The translations under genes were made by a program, and so were the position numbers. This document shows positions 26,042 through 34,879 of a DNA stretch of 64,000 nucleotides, piece after piece. The stretch spans positions 96,407 to 160,406 of the forward strand of contig DAOUAM010000063.1 in assembly GCA_034433305.1 (NCBI GenBank), given 5' to 3'. The notes beneath the pieces were generated by a model. That model was not told the origin of the DNA. It made no database searches and was given only the letters and a program-made list of their open reading frames with translations. This stretch comes from DAOUAM01 sp034433305 (GTDB taxonomy: Bacteria; Chloroflexota; Dehalococcoidia; Lucifugimonadales; DAOUAM01). Every line of letters starts with the position of its first letter. The first letter of the stretch is position 1.

Positions 26042-27196
26042 TTGAAGATAACGGACGTAAACATCCATGTGGTAACGCCGGATATGGGGAGGGCCAGCGC
26101 CTCGGGCAGCAGGGTGGGCTGGGTATTCGTGGAGGTCCAGACCGACGAGGGCATAACGGGCTTCGGCGAGTGCTCCAACTGGCCCCGCAAGGGCGACATC
26201 CTGGTAGGCCGGGCACTCCAGACCCTCAAGGACTCCCTGGTCGGCAAGGACCCCAGTCACATAGAGAAGCTCTGGATTGAGCTTTTCCGCAACTACACCT
26301 ACCTGGGCAACCGGGGCCTCATCACCACCGTCATCAGCGGCGTGAACATCGCCCTGTGGGACATCAAGGGCAAGGCCCTGGGCAAGCCTGTGTACGACCT
26401 GCTGGGCGGCCCGGTGCGCGAGAGCATCCTGCTCTACACCCATCCGCGGTTCGGCAGGCCCGAGGAGGTCTCCGAGAGCGGCCAGCAGCTCGTGGCCGAG
26501 GGGTTCACGGCCCTCAAGACCGACCCCTTCAGCGCCGAGATGGGCCAGTACCACACCGCCTACGTGGGCGGCTACATCTCGGTGGAGGGCGTGCGCCGCG
26601 CCGAGCGGACCATCGCTGCGCTGCGGGATGCCGTCGGCCCGGACATCGAGATCCTCATTGACGCCCACGGCAACTACAACGTCGCCACCGCCGTGCGCTG
26701 CATCCGGGCGCTGGAGCCATACAACATCACCTGGTTCGAGGAGCCGGTGCCGCCCGAGGGCTACGAGGCGCTGCGCCAGGTACGGGAGCAGACCACGGTG
26801 GACCTGTGCGTGGGTGAGCGGCTGTTCACCCGCTGGGACTTCCTGCCTGTCCTGCGGGACCGCCTGGCCAACTACATCATGCCCGACGTGTGCTGGACCG
26901 GCGGCATCAGCGAGCTTAAGAAGATCGCCACCATGGCCGAGACCTACTTCGTGCCCGTCAGCCCCCACAACGCCATGGGGCCGCTCCAGATCATCGCCGG
27001 CGCCCACACCATGATGACGGTGCCCAACTTCTACCGCCTGGAGATGGCCAGCCTCTGGACGCCCCAGTACAACGCCTGCATCAGCCCGCCGCTGGACATC
27101 CGCAAGGGCGCGCTCTACCTGTCCGACAGGCCTGGCCTGGGCGTAGAGCTGAACATGGACTACATCAAGAAGCACCCCGACCCCGACTGGGCGTAG
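26042..27196 (+). CDS. Mandelate racemase/muconate lactonizing enzyme family protein (sugar-acid dehydratase-like)
   Basis: A 384-residue enolase-superfamily protein with a capping domain (1-125) and TIM barrel. The metal ligands are Asp in LIDAHGNYN, Glu in WFEEPVPPE and Glu in CVGERLFTR. The general base is the His in VPVSPHNAMGP, and the additional His after the first ligand (DAHG) is the arrangement of D-galactonate dehydratase and relatives. A dehydration of an aldonic or uronic acid is therefore likely, with the substrate unknown. The TTG start follows AAAGGAGAAG. SAR202-type Chloroflexota are reported to have large expansions of this superfamily; a second member lies at 37952. Confidence 0.9.
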   Translation: MKITDVNIHVVTPDMGRASASGSRVGWVFVEVQTDEGITGFGECSNWPRKGDILVGRALQTLKDSLVGKDPSHIEKLWIELFRNYTYLGNRGLITTVISGVNIALWDIKGKALGKPVYDLLGGPVRESILLYTHPRFGRPEEVSESGQQLVAEGFTALKTDPFSAEMGQYHTAYVGGYISVEGVRRAERTIAALRDAVGPDIEILIDAHGNYNVATAVRCIRALEPYNITWFEEPVPPEGYEALRQVREQTTVDLCVGERLFTRWDFLPVLRDRLANYIMPDVCWTGGISELKKIATMAETYFVPVSPHNAMGPLQIIAGAHTMMTVPNFYRLEMASLWTPQYNACISPPLDIRKGALYLSDRPGLGVELNMDYIKKHPDPDWA

Positions 27197-27211
27197 CCGA
27201 AGGGCGCCCAC

Positions 27212-27250
27212 GCCCGGTGCCTCTGGTCGTGCTGGCCGGAGGCACCGGGC
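27212..27250 (+). terminator. Terminator after the first enolase-superfamily gene
   Basis: A perfect 12-bp stem GCCCGGTGCCTC/GAGGCACCGGGC with a 15-base loop begins 15 bases after the stop codon and is followed by CTTTC. The U-tract is short. Confidence 0.7.
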
Positions 27251-28001
27251 CTTTCACGACTGCCAGGACTCCTTAAGAAGACGCGCCTTGCTGGCAGACC
27301 GGTCTGAGAGAACAGGCCAGATTGACTCTACCATGGGCTTCTGTATTTCGGCGTGCTATCTTGCCCCCTTCCTGGCCTTCCCCCACGGGGGGAAGGGACT
27401 GTTCTTGCCCCTTTGGGGGAGAGCTAGAGAGGGCAAGCCTGGCCCTTTGCCTCGCCCGTAACGACACCCCGACGCCACCGCCGCTCTCCGCCTTCCACCC
27501 TGGCCATCCTCGTGCTGCCAACAGGGGCGCCGTCCGCCCAGAGGCCATGTATCCTCCCTGAATCTGGCCTGGGTACCCCGAATTGCTGCTGCCTGTCGAG
27601 CGAGACAACGCTTACATAGAACGTCTCCTGAACAGAGAACTGGAATTCTGGGACCGGGTCCGACGGAACATCTGACGCCATCCAGCGCTCCGGTAGTTTG
27701 TGGCAAAGGCAATGCAGGAGGTGGGACAGGCAGACTTCAGGGAATTGGTTGAAGCTGCCCTTGCTGACTAGAGGACTTCAGTAACAATGTAGTACAGCAA
27801 GCAGGTTGCTGGCGACGCCGCCCAGTAGCTTCGCCCGAAGGCCACCTTTCCTCAGGAGCGGACTGGCGCTCTGCCGGGCCACTCCTGGCTTTTCTGGCGG
27901 CGGTGACTGGCCTCCGGGGCGAAAGGTGGCCTATCCCCTAGATTTCCTGGCCCGGAGCTATTATTATTTCCGCGAAGTGAAGTCTCCATCGGGAGGTAAA
28001 G
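27251..28001. other. Long intergenic region upstream of asd
   Basis: About 750 bases. It contains the two-hairpin repeat copy 5 and otherwise no convincing gene; an 85-codon minus-strand frame (27424-27681) has a possible ribosome site but no recognisable features. AT-rich TATTATTATTTCCGC near 27959-27973 may be part of the asd promoter. Confidence 0.5.
27362..27435 (+). repeat. Two-hairpin dispersed repeat, copy 5
   Basis: Reads TGCCCCCTTCCTGGCCTTCC, then CCCACGGGGGG, then AAGGGACTGTTCTTGCCCC and TTTGGGGGAGAGCTAGAGAG. This copy lies in non-coding DNA about 110 bases beyond the preceding terminator. Confidence 0.8.
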
Positions 28002-29075
28002 GTGGACGCTTGCAGGATCGCAGTCGTGGGGGCCACCGGAGCGGTGGGCCAGGTGTGTCTTCGCATACTGGAGGAGCGTAAGTTCCCGGCTAGTGTCATA
28101 CGGCTGTGCGCCTCCAAGCGTTCCGTGGGCAAGAGGCTCAAGGTCTTCGGCCAGGAGCTTCCCGTGGAGGAGGCCACGCCCAGGCTGTTCAGCGAGGTGG
28201 ACATCGCCTTCATCTCGGCCAGTTCCGCCGTCAGCCGGGAGTTGGCGCCCATTGCCGTGCAGCAGGGCGCCCTGGTGATTGACGATAGCTCGGTGTTCCG
28301 CATGGACCCCAGCGTGCCCCTGGTGGTGCCCGAGGTCAACGCCGACGACCTGAAGCACCACCGCGGCATAGTCGCCATCCCCAACTGCTCCACGACGCCG
28401 CTGGTCATGGTGCTGAGGCCCCTCAACGCCCTCAGCCCCGTCAGGCGGGTCGTCGCCGACACCTACCAGTCGGTGTCAGGCACGGGCGCGGCGGCCATGC
28501 GGGAGTTGCGCGACCAGGCAGCGCAGGCGCTGGAGGAGTGGGACGGCACGCCCCTCAGCCCGCCGCTGGCCGGGCAACAGGACGGCCAGGACAGGGTGTA
28601 CCCGCACCAGATCGCCTTCAATCTCCTCCCCCACATCGAGCCTTTCCAGGACAACGGCTACACCCGGGAGGAGATGAAGCTGCTCCTCGAGTCCCGGAAG
28701 ATATTGCACCTGCCCGAGTTGCTGGTGTCGGCCACCTGCGTGCGAGTGCCTGTCATGGTCTGCCACAGCGAGGCCGTGCACATCGAGTTCGCCGACCCGG
28801 TCAGCCCCGAGGACGTCCGCGAGGCGCTGTCCCGCGCCCCGGGCGTCAAGGTGCTGGACGACCCCGGCTCCGGCGTGTATCCTATGCCGATAGATGCCAC
28901 CGGCAAGGACGAGGTGTTCGTGGGGCGCATCCGCAGGGACATTTCGCACCCCAACGGCATCGCCCTGTGGGTCGTGTCCGATAATCTCAGGAAAGGGGCA
29001 GCCCTGAACGCGGTACAGATCGCGGAGGAAGTTCTCAGCAGGGAGCTGCTGCTGGCTCCCGGAAGGAGGGTATAG
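28002..29075 (+). CDS. asd: Aspartate-semialdehyde dehydrogenase
   Basis: Reduces aspartyl phosphate to aspartate semialdehyde, the branch point to lysine, threonine and methionine. The 357-residue protein has the NADP-binding start IAVVGATGAVGQVCLRILEE, FISASSAVSRELAP, the nucleophilic Cys129 in IPNCSTTP, SGTGAAAMRELRDQ and HQIAFNLLPHIE. The end holds the substrate His in the family position. The GTG start is preceded by GGGAGG with 5 bases spacing. It overlaps functionally and nearly physically with dapA, 2 bases downstream, forming the entry to diaminopimelate/lysine synthesis. Confidence 0.96.
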   Translation: MDACRIAVVGATGAVGQVCLRILEERKFPASVIRLCASKRSVGKRLKVFGQELPVEEATPRLFSEVDIAFISASSAVSRELAPIAVQQGALVIDDSSVFRMDPSVPLVVPEVNADDLKHHRGIVAIPNCSTTPLVMVLRPLNALSPVRRVVADTYQSVSGTGAAAMRELRDQAAQALEEWDGTPLSPPLAGQQDGQDRVYPHQIAFNLLPHIEPFQDNGYTREEMKLLLESRKILHLPELLVSATCVRVPVMVCHSEAVHIEFADPVSPEDVREALSRAPGVKVLDDPGSGVYPMPIDATGKDEVFVGRIRRDISHPNGIALWVVSDNLRKGAALNAVQIAEEVLSRELLLAPGRRV

Positions 29076-29077
29076 CG

Positions 29078-29989
29078 ATGGTCGAGATCGGACGTCTGAT
29101 CACGGCGATGATTACGCCCTTCGATGAGCAGGGCCAGGTGGACTACAAGGAGGCCAGGCGGCTGGCCCGCGCTCTTGTGGACTCGGGGAGCGACGCTCTG
29201 GTGGTCTCGGGCACGACCGGCGAGTCACCCACCCTGACTACCGAGGAGAAGCTGCGGCTGTTCTCGGAGATCAAGCAGGCGGTGGGCAACCGCGCCGCAG
29301 TGGTCGCCGGCACGGGCAACTACAACACCGCCGAGAGCATCGAGCTGAGCAAGGAGGCCGAGCGCGAGGGCGTGGACGGCCTGCTGCTGGTGGTGCCCTA
29401 CTACAACAAGCCTCCCCAGGAGGGGCTGTACCAGCACTTCAAGGCCATCGCCAGCAGCGTGCACATCCCCTGCATCCTCTACAACGTCACCAGCCGCACC
29501 AGCCTGAACATGGCCGCCGAGACTACCGTCCGGCTCAGCAGGATAGACAACATCATCGGCGTCAAGGAAGCCGGCAGCGACATGGACCAGATCACCCGCA
29601 TCATCCGGGACTCGCGCCAGGGCTTCAAGGTCTGGAGCGGCAACGACAACGAGACCTTCTACATCATGGGCCTGGGCGGCTACGGCGTGGTCAGTGTCGC
29701 CTCTCACCTGGTGGGCCGCCAGATCAAGGCCATGATGGGCATGATACTGGAGGGGGACATCGAGAAGGCCGCCGCCGAGCACCGCCGGCTGCTGGAGATG
29801 TTCAAGGTCCTGTTCATCGTCTCCAACCCCATCCCGGTCAAGTACGCCGTGGGCAAGTTTGGCTTCAGGGTCGGCAAGCCGCGGCTGCCGCTGGTGCCTC
29901 CCGACGAGGCCACGGCGGCCAAAATTGACGCCGTGCTGTCCAAGTACCAGATTGACCTGCCCGTGGCCGTGGGCGGGGACAATAACTAG
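29078..29989 (+). CDS. dapA: 4-hydroxy-tetrahydrodipicolinate synthase
   Basis: Condenses aspartate semialdehyde with pyruvate. The 303-residue TIM barrel has GTTGESPTLTTEEK (pyruvate and phosphate-binding region), VPYYNKPPQEGLYQHF, the Tyr of LYNVTSRTS and the Schiff-base Lys163 in IIGVKEAGSD. GLGGYGVVSVASH is typical of bacterial DapA. The ATG follows AAGGAGG and lies 2 bases after the asd stop, so the two are one operon. A strong palindromic terminator follows. Confidence 0.95.
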   Translation: MVEIGRLITAMITPFDEQGQVDYKEARRLARALVDSGSDALVVSGTTGESPTLTTEEKLRLFSEIKQAVGNRAAVVAGTGNYNTAESIELSKEAEREGVDGLLLVVPYYNKPPQEGLYQHFKAIASSVHIPCILYNVTSRTSLNMAAETTVRLSRIDNIIGVKEAGSDMDQITRIIRDSRQGFKVWSGNDNETFYIMGLGGYGVVSVASHLVGRQIKAMMGMILEGDIEKAAAEHRRLLEMFKVLFIVSNPIPVKYAVGKFGFRVGKPRLPLVPPDEATAAKIDAVLSKYQIDLPVAVGGDNN

Positions 29990-30043
29990 AGCGTTTTCGG
30001 GCTGGGCGCACACTATGAATGGCTAGCCCTCTTTCCCAAGGCA

Positions 30044-30078
30044 ATGCAGGGGGCGGGTCTGAGACCCGCCCCCTGCAT
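30044..30078. terminator. Bidirectional terminator after dapA
   Basis: A perfect 17-bp inverted repeat with a single central base (ATGCAGGGGGCGGGTCT and its complement). It lies between dapA and the convergent VOC gene. It lacks a U-tract, so strength is uncertain despite the long stem. Confidence 0.65.
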
Positions 30079-30132
30079 ACCGCCGACCCTGTCACGGCGA
30101 GGGTTGGGCCTGGCTCGCGCTCACCTGGCCGG

Positions 30133-30582
30133 CTAGGCCCTCCTGCTGGGCTGTATGAACTCGACCCAGTTGCCCTCGGGGTCCTGGCAGTAGCAGATGC
30201 CCGTCCTGCCGCCATCGGGGGCGTCGCGGAAGATGGGCGGTGTGACGAACCTGATGCCCCTGGCGCTCAGGTCGCGGTGCAGCGCCGCCAGGTCCTCCAC
30301 GTTGAAGCAAATGTGTGCCGCGCCTAGCTGGTTGCGCTCCAGGTGACCCCTGGGGCTGGGTGGGCTGAGGTACTGGACCAGCTCCAGCACGTGCTCGCCG
30401 CCGGGCTTGCCCACGAACACCAGCCGCCTGTGGGCGCCGGGAATGCCCGTGTGGTTGCCCTCGGGCGGCGCGACGCTGTCCACATCCCGCAGCACGGACA
30501 GTCCCAGAGCGTCCCTGTAGAAGCCCAGCACCTTCTCCATGTCCCGGACCACGAACCCCGAGTGATTGAAGCCTGTGACCAT
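30133..30582 (-). CDS. VOC family (glyoxalase/bleomycin-resistance-like) protein
   Basis: A 149-residue vicinal-oxygen-chelate protein. It has paired beta-alpha-beta-beta-beta units: FNHSGFVVRDMEKVLGFYRD (metal His and the conserved FY), then GEHVLELVQYL, AAHICFNVEDLAALHRDL, and YCQDPEGNWVEFIQP, where the last Glu completes the metal set. Lyases, epimerases and dioxygenases share this fold, so the reaction is not assigned. The ATG was chosen because GGGAGGAG lies 3 bases before it; the longer frame upstream is unsupported. Confidence 0.85.
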   Translation of the reverse strand: MVTGFNHSGFVVRDMEKVLGFYRDALGLSVLRDVDSVAPPEGNHTGIPGAHRRLVFVGKPGGEHVLELVQYLSPPSPRGHLERNQLGAAHICFNVEDLAALHRDLSARGIRFVTPPIFRDAPDGGRTGICYCQDPEGNWVEFIQPSRRA

Positions 30583-30759
30583 CGTCTCCTCCCGTGAAAG
30601 CCAGGTGTGGCGTCGAGTGTACCCGACTCGTGGCGGGGGCCGCAACTCGCCAGTTGCCTGTCCATCACCGTGGCGGAAGTAAGGCGTGACGATGGCGCCC
30701 AGCTTATGTGTGCCTCACAGTAGCACCGTGGCCGTGCTTACCGCCATGCAGACACCGCG

Positions 30760-31002
30760 TCAGCTCCGCTGCGGATGGGCGTGGTCATGGACATGCGCCT
30801 CGTGGGAGTGCTCCCTGTCGAAGTTCTCGTGAGGGTAGTGGGAGTGCTGCACGGCCGGGTGATTGTGCTCGTGGGAATGGGCTGCCATCAGGTGCTCCAC
30901 CTCGCCGGGGCTGCCGCCCCTGGCGTGGTGGGTCACGTGCATGTGCTCGTGGGTATGTACCATGTCCTGGTGGGTGTGCATCTGGAACCGCGTGGCAACC
31001 AT
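30760..31002 (-). CDS. Histidine-rich small protein, putative metal binder
   Basis: An 80-residue protein in which 22 residues are His, spread along the whole chain rather than in a tail: MHTHQDMVHTHEHMHVTHH, HSHEHNHPAVQHSHYPHE and HSHEAHVHDHAHP. There is no signal peptide, membrane segment or Cys. The ATG has AAGGAG 7 bases upstream. Binding of Zn, Ni, Co or Cu is the obvious suggestion, as storage or buffering. I believe similar His-rich proteins with an EHLMAAHSHEHNHP-like centre occur in Actinobacteria and Chloroflexota, but no function is established. It lies between two VOC genes, all on the minus strand but with separate starts. Confidence 0.75.
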   Translation of the reverse strand: MVATRFQMHTHQDMVHTHEHMHVTHHARGGSPGEVEHLMAAHSHEHNHPAVQHSHYPHENFDREHSHEAHVHDHAHPQRS

Positions 31003-31299
31003 GGCATGACTCCTTTCGGGTGCAGGCGCTCCGGCCAGCCTGTAAGCGCTACTCCTGCTCTCGCCCCTTTCACGCACAACATACCAAGGGCCACCGTGGC
31101 GAGGCGTCCACGGCCCAGCCATGGCACGGCAATGCCTCGCGGTGGCCTGTACTGCGGCCTTCAAAAGAGGCAGTGCAATCAACTTTCAATTTTAGGTATG
31201 ACAGGAGCGGCGCTACGACCCCTATCCGGACTAATTTCGCCGAGGCTGCCATGCCACGTCGCCCGGGGCAGGCGCAACGCGAGCTATGTAGCGCGGAAT
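31003..31299. other. Intergenic region between His-rich gene and VOC gene
   Basis: About 300 bases with no gene. An AT-rich patch around 31,180-31,200 (AACTTTCAATTTTAGG) probably marks the His-rich gene promoter. A metal-responsive operator would be expected here, but I see no clear inverted repeat. Confidence 0.4.
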
Positions 31300-32178
31300 C
31301 TAGGCGGGCTGCAGGAACTGGAGCGTTACACCGTGAGCATGGGCAGGGTCCACCGTGATGCTGGCGCCGTCGGCGTCCGCTGCCTGGCGCCTGACGGGGG
31401 TGCCGCGCTCGCTCAGGGCCGCGGCAGTGGCCGCCAGGTCTTTCACCTTGAGGCACAGGAGGTGCAGGCCCTCGCCATTCCTGTCCAGGAAGCGCGTCAA
31501 CGCGCCGGTGCGCATGGGAGTAACGAAGTCCAGGTAACAGCCTTGCAGCCTCACGCGGACGCGCTGGAAGCCCTGCTCAGGAAGCTCCTCCAGTGGGGAA
31601 GCCTCCAGGCCCAAGGCCTCCTGCCAGCGCGAGGCAGCCGCCTCGGCGTCCAGGACGACCAGGGACAGGTGGTGTACCCCTGTGGCGCCGTTGGGGTGAT
31701 GGGTGGCGTTGGGCGGCTCGGGGTAGCGCTCCTCGATGGTGTTGTCATGCTGGATCAGAAAGGTCTCACTGCCTGGGGTGGCCTCCCTTGCCACGCCGGC
31801 GAACTTCCAGGTGTAGCCCGGCGACCTGCCGCCGCCCTGCCTGGCGCCGGCCGCCGGGTCCTGCACTGGAGCGCCTCGCCCCCGCAGCCTGGCCACCGTG
31901 GCGCCTATGTCCCGCGTCCCCAGGGCGAACATGTAGAGACCTTCCCTGGACTTGAGGAAGCTGACCATGCTGGGGCGGAAGACCGCCTCATCCGGGTCGC
32001 GAATGGCTATAAGCTCCAGGTAGTCGGGGCCGAAGACGATGAGCCGGTTGTGGGTGCCCCTGCCAGGGTGGACGCCCTCGGGCGTCAGCGTGAAGCCCAG
32101 GCCGTCGGCGAAGGTGCCAGCGGCGCGGCCCAGGTCACGAACGGCGATGAGCACGTGGTCAAGGTACAGGTCCGTCAC
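31300..32178 (-). CDS. VOC superfamily protein, glyoxalase-like, two-domain
   Basis: A 292-residue protein with two VOC halves: LYLDHVLIAVRDLGRAAGTF, DYLELIAIRDP and HHLSLVVLDAEAAASRWQEALG, LDFVTPM. The final part (GLHLLCLKVKDLAATAAALSERG, GVTLQFLQPA) looks like the last beta-alpha unit. It fits the Glyoxalase-like (PF13468-type) group, in which one polypeptide makes both halves of the metal barrel. The GTG start follows GAGG with 8 bases spacing. The substrate is unknown. It is divergent from rsmI. Confidence 0.82.
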   Translation of the reverse strand: MTDLYLDHVLIAVRDLGRAAGTFADGLGFTLTPEGVHPGRGTHNRLIVFGPDYLELIAIRDPDEAVFRPSMVSFLKSREGLYMFALGTRDIGATVARLRGRGAPVQDPAAGARQGGGRSPGYTWKFAGVAREATPGSETFLIQHDNTIEERYPEPPNATHHPNGATGVHHLSLVVLDAEAAASRWQEALGLEASPLEELPEQGFQRVRVRLQGCYLDFVTPMRTGALTRFLDRNGEGLHLLCLKVKDLAATAAALSERGTPVRRQAADADGASITVDPAHAHGVTLQFLQPA

Positions 32179-32259
32179 GGGCGATACCTCCTCAGTGGCG
32201 CTGCTATTATAGCCCGCGCGGCGCTACCGGGGCCACGGTACCCCACGGCCCACGTCTGG

Positions 32260-32265
32260 TAGAAT
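32260..32265 (+). promoter_or_regulatory. Extended -10 promoter for rsmI
   Basis: TAGAAT is preceded by TGG, giving the extended -10 pattern TGnTAnAAT. No good -35 is present, as expected for this type. The leader before the ATG at 32281 would be under 15 bases. Confidence 0.4.
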
Positions 32266-32280
32266 GGGCCGGAGACGGCC

Positions 32281-33129
32281 ATGCCAACGCTGTATATAGT
32301 TGCAACACCTATAGGTAACCTCGAAGACATCACGCTCAGGGCCATAAGGGTGCTGAGGGAAGTGGGGCTTATCGCGGCGGAGGACACGCGGGTGACCCGC
32401 AAGCTCCTGGAGCGCTACGCCATCCATACGCCGCTCACCAGCTACCACGAACACAACAAGGCCGCCAGGCTCCCGGCGCTGCTGGAGGCGCTGGCCGAGA
32501 AGGACGTGGCCCTGGTGTCCGACGCCGGCATGCCCGGCATCAACGACCCGGGCGCCGAACTGGTGGCCGCGTCGGCGGAGCGCGGCTTTCCGGTGGTGCC
32601 CGTGCCCGGCCCTTCGGCGCTGACGACGGCCATCGCCGTTTCCGGGCTGCCCATCGAGCAGTTCCTTTACCTGGGCTTCCTGCCGCGCAAGCCCGGCGAG
32701 CGCCGGCGGCTGCTGGAGTCCCTGGCGTCGGAGCGGCGGGCGCTGGTGGCCTTCGAGACGCCCCACAGGCTGGGCGAGGCCCTGCGCGACGCGCTGGACG
32801 TCCTGGGCGACAGGCGCATCGCTGTGTGCCGGGAGCTTACCAAGCTCCACGAGGAGGTCTTTCGAGGCACCATCTCGGGGGCGCTGGCCCACTTCCAGCA
32901 GCCACGGGGGGAGTTCACCCTGGTCATCGAGGGCGCCAGCGCTGCCGAGGCGGGCGCGAGGCCAGCACTGGCCAGCGCCATGGCCGAGGACGACGTGCGC
33001 GCCCTGCTGGCAAGGCTGCGGGCCGAGGGCCTTGGCGCCAGGCAGGCCGTGTCCCTCGCGATGAAGGAAAGCGGCCTGCCGCGCCGCCAGGTGTACCGCC
33101 TGTGGCTGGAGGCCAAGCCTTCCGATTAG
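32281..33129 (+). CDS. rsmI: 16S rRNA (cytidine(1402)-2'-O)-methyltransferase
   Basis: Methylates the ribose of C1402 in the ribosomal P site. The 282-residue SAM-dependent enzyme of the tetrapyrrole-methylase fold shows LYIVATPIGNLEDITLRAI, the signature AEDTRVTRKLL, SYHEHN, ALVSDAGMPGINDPGAELV, and VPVPGPSALTTAIAVSGLP. The C-terminal part includes FLPRKPGERRRLLESL, ETPHRL and ELTKLHEEVFRG. All conserved blocks are present, and the length is typical. Confidence 0.96.
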   Translation: MPTLYIVATPIGNLEDITLRAIRVLREVGLIAAEDTRVTRKLLERYAIHTPLTSYHEHNKAARLPALLEALAEKDVALVSDAGMPGINDPGAELVAASAERGFPVVPVPGPSALTTAIAVSGLPIEQFLYLGFLPRKPGERRRLLESLASERRALVAFETPHRLGEALRDALDVLGDRRIAVCRELTKLHEEVFRGTISGALAHFQQPRGEFTLVIEGASAAEAGARPALASAMAEDDVRALLARLRAEGLGARQAVSLAMKESGLPRRQVYRLWLEAKPSD

Positions 33130-33193
33130 TCCAATCAGGTTGCCATTATGGTAAGATGTATTTCAGTGCCATCTCATCAGTCCAGGAGTTGCC

Positions 33194-34861
33194 ATGTCCC
33201 AGCGCATCCTTGTGGCCGTCGCGTGGCCCTACGCCAATGACTCGCTACACCTGGGGCGGGTAGTCGGCGCCTACCTGCCAGCCGACATCTTCGCCCGCTA
33301 CCATCGCATGGTGGGCAACGAGGTGGCCATGGTGTCGGGCAGCGACGCCCACGGCACTCCCGTGACCCTGGCAGCCGAGCGGCAGGGCGTGCCCCCGGAG
33401 GAGGTGTTCGGCAAGTACCACGCCGAGTTCGTGGACAACTGGCGGCGGCTGGGCATCAGCTTCGATCTGTTCACCAGCACCCACACGGAAAACCACATGG
33501 CCGTCGCCCAGGACATGTTCCTGACGCTGCTGAGGAACGGCTACATCTACAAGAACACCGTGTCCCAGCCCTACTGCGAGGTGGACCGCCGCTTCCTGGC
33601 CGACCGCTATGTGGAAGGCACGTGCCCCCACTGCGGCTTCCAGGGCGCCCGAGGCGACCAGTGCGACAACTGCGGCCGCACCCTGGACCCCAGGGACCTC
33701 ATCAACATGACGTGCCGCCTGTGCGGCAGCACACCGGTCTTCCGGGACACCGAGCACTTCTTCCTGAAGCTCAGCGCCTTCGAGGACAGGCTGTTGCGAT
33801 GGGTGCGCCAGCAGACGCACTGGCGGCCCAACGTCATCAATCCCACCATCGGCTTCCTGGAGGGCGGCCTGAAGGACCGCGCCATCACCCGCGACATCGA
33901 GTGGGGCGTGCCCGTGCCCCTGGAGGGCTACGAGGGCAAGCGCCTGTACGTGTGGTTCGAGGCCGTGGTGGGCTACCTTTCGGCCACCAGGGAGTGGGCG
34001 CAGAGGACAGGAGACCCCGAGCGCTGGCGGGACTTCTGGCAGCGGGACTGCCGGGCCTACTACTTCATGGGCAAGGACAATATCCTCTTCCACACGGTCA
34101 TCTGGCCGGCCATGCTCATGGGCTACGGCGGCCTGAACCTGCCCTACGACGTCCCGGCCAACGAGTACCTGAACCTGGAAGGGCTGAAGTTCTCCACCAG
34201 CCGCCAGTGGGCCATCTGGCTGCCTGACTACCTGGAGCGCTACGAGCCAGACCCGCTGCGCTACGTGCTCTCGGCCATGATGCCCGAGACCAGCGACTCC
34301 AACTTCACCTGGGAGGAGTACGTCCGGCGCAACAACGATGAGCTGGTGGGGACTTACGGCAACCTGGTGCACCGGGTGATGACCCTGGCCTACCGCAACT
34401 TCGACAGGAAGGTGCCGGAGCCGGGGCCGCTGGGCGAGGCCGACAGGCAACTGCTGGACCATGCAGGCCAGCAGCTCCGGGAGACGGGCGAGCACATCGC
34501 TGCCTGCCGGTCCCGCATGGGCCTCAACGCGGCCATGGCCCTGGCCCGCGCGGCCAACACCTACCTGAACGACCGCGCACCCTGGCAGGCGGTCAAGAAG
34601 GACCGTGCCGGCGCGGCCACGACGCTGTGGGTCAGCCTGTCGGTCATCAACTGCCTCAAGACGGCCCTTTACCCCTACCTGCCTTTCACCTCCGAGAGGC
34701 TGCACCAGATGCTGGGCTTCCAGGACAGCATCCAGCAGCAGGGCTGGAAGTGGCAGCCTGACGCGCTACGCCCGGGCCAGCCGCTGGCCAGGCCGGAGCA
34801 CCTTTTCGCCAAACTGGACGAGTCGGTTATCGAGCAGGAGATGCAGCGGATAGGCCGCTAG
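33194..34861 (+). CDS. metG: Methionyl-tRNA synthetase
   Basis: Class Ia aminoacyl-tRNA synthetase, 555 residues. It has the Rossmann core with WPYANDSLHLGRVVG at the HIGH position, a connecting domain with zinc knuckles (CPHCG, CDNCG, CRLCG), DIEWGVPVPLEGYEGKRLYVWFEA, and KFSTSRQWA in place of KMSKS. The anticodon-binding helical domain follows. There is no C-terminal EMAP/Trbp111-like dimerisation domain. The fourth residue of HIGH is Arg (R22) instead of His, a noteworthy change in a catalytic motif. KFSTSR is a known variant of KMSKS in this enzyme. The gene follows rsmI by 64 bases. Confidence 0.96.
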   Translation: MSQRILVAVAWPYANDSLHLGRVVGAYLPADIFARYHRMVGNEVAMVSGSDAHGTPVTLAAERQGVPPEEVFGKYHAEFVDNWRRLGISFDLFTSTHTENHMAVAQDMFLTLLRNGYIYKNTVSQPYCEVDRRFLADRYVEGTCPHCGFQGARGDQCDNCGRTLDPRDLINMTCRLCGSTPVFRDTEHFFLKLSAFEDRLLRWVRQQTHWRPNVINPTIGFLEGGLKDRAITRDIEWGVPVPLEGYEGKRLYVWFEAVVGYLSATREWAQRTGDPERWRDFWQRDCRAYYFMGKDNILFHTVIWPAMLMGYGGLNLPYDVPANEYLNLEGLKFSTSRQWAIWLPDYLERYEPDPLRYVLSAMMPETSDSNFTWEEYVRRNNDELVGTYGNLVHRVMTLAYRNFDRKVPEPGPLGEADRQLLDHAGQQLRETGEHIAACRSRMGLNAAMALARAANTYLNDRAPWQAVKKDRAGAATTLWVSLSVINCLKTALYPYLPFTSERLHQMLGFQDSIQQQGWKWQPDALRPGQPLARPEHLFAKLDESVIEQEMQRIGR

Positions 34862-34879
34862 GTCTACAGGACATACAGC

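Noticed and set aside
27424..27681. 85-codon minus-strand frame with a possible ribosome site
   Set aside because: Part of it runs through the two-hairpin repeat and the rest has no recognisable feature. I could not support it as a gene.
28002..29989. Lysine riboswitch or T-box before asd-dapA
   Set aside because: I could not fold a matching leader in the 100 bases before the GTG; only an AT-rich patch and a ribosome site are seen.
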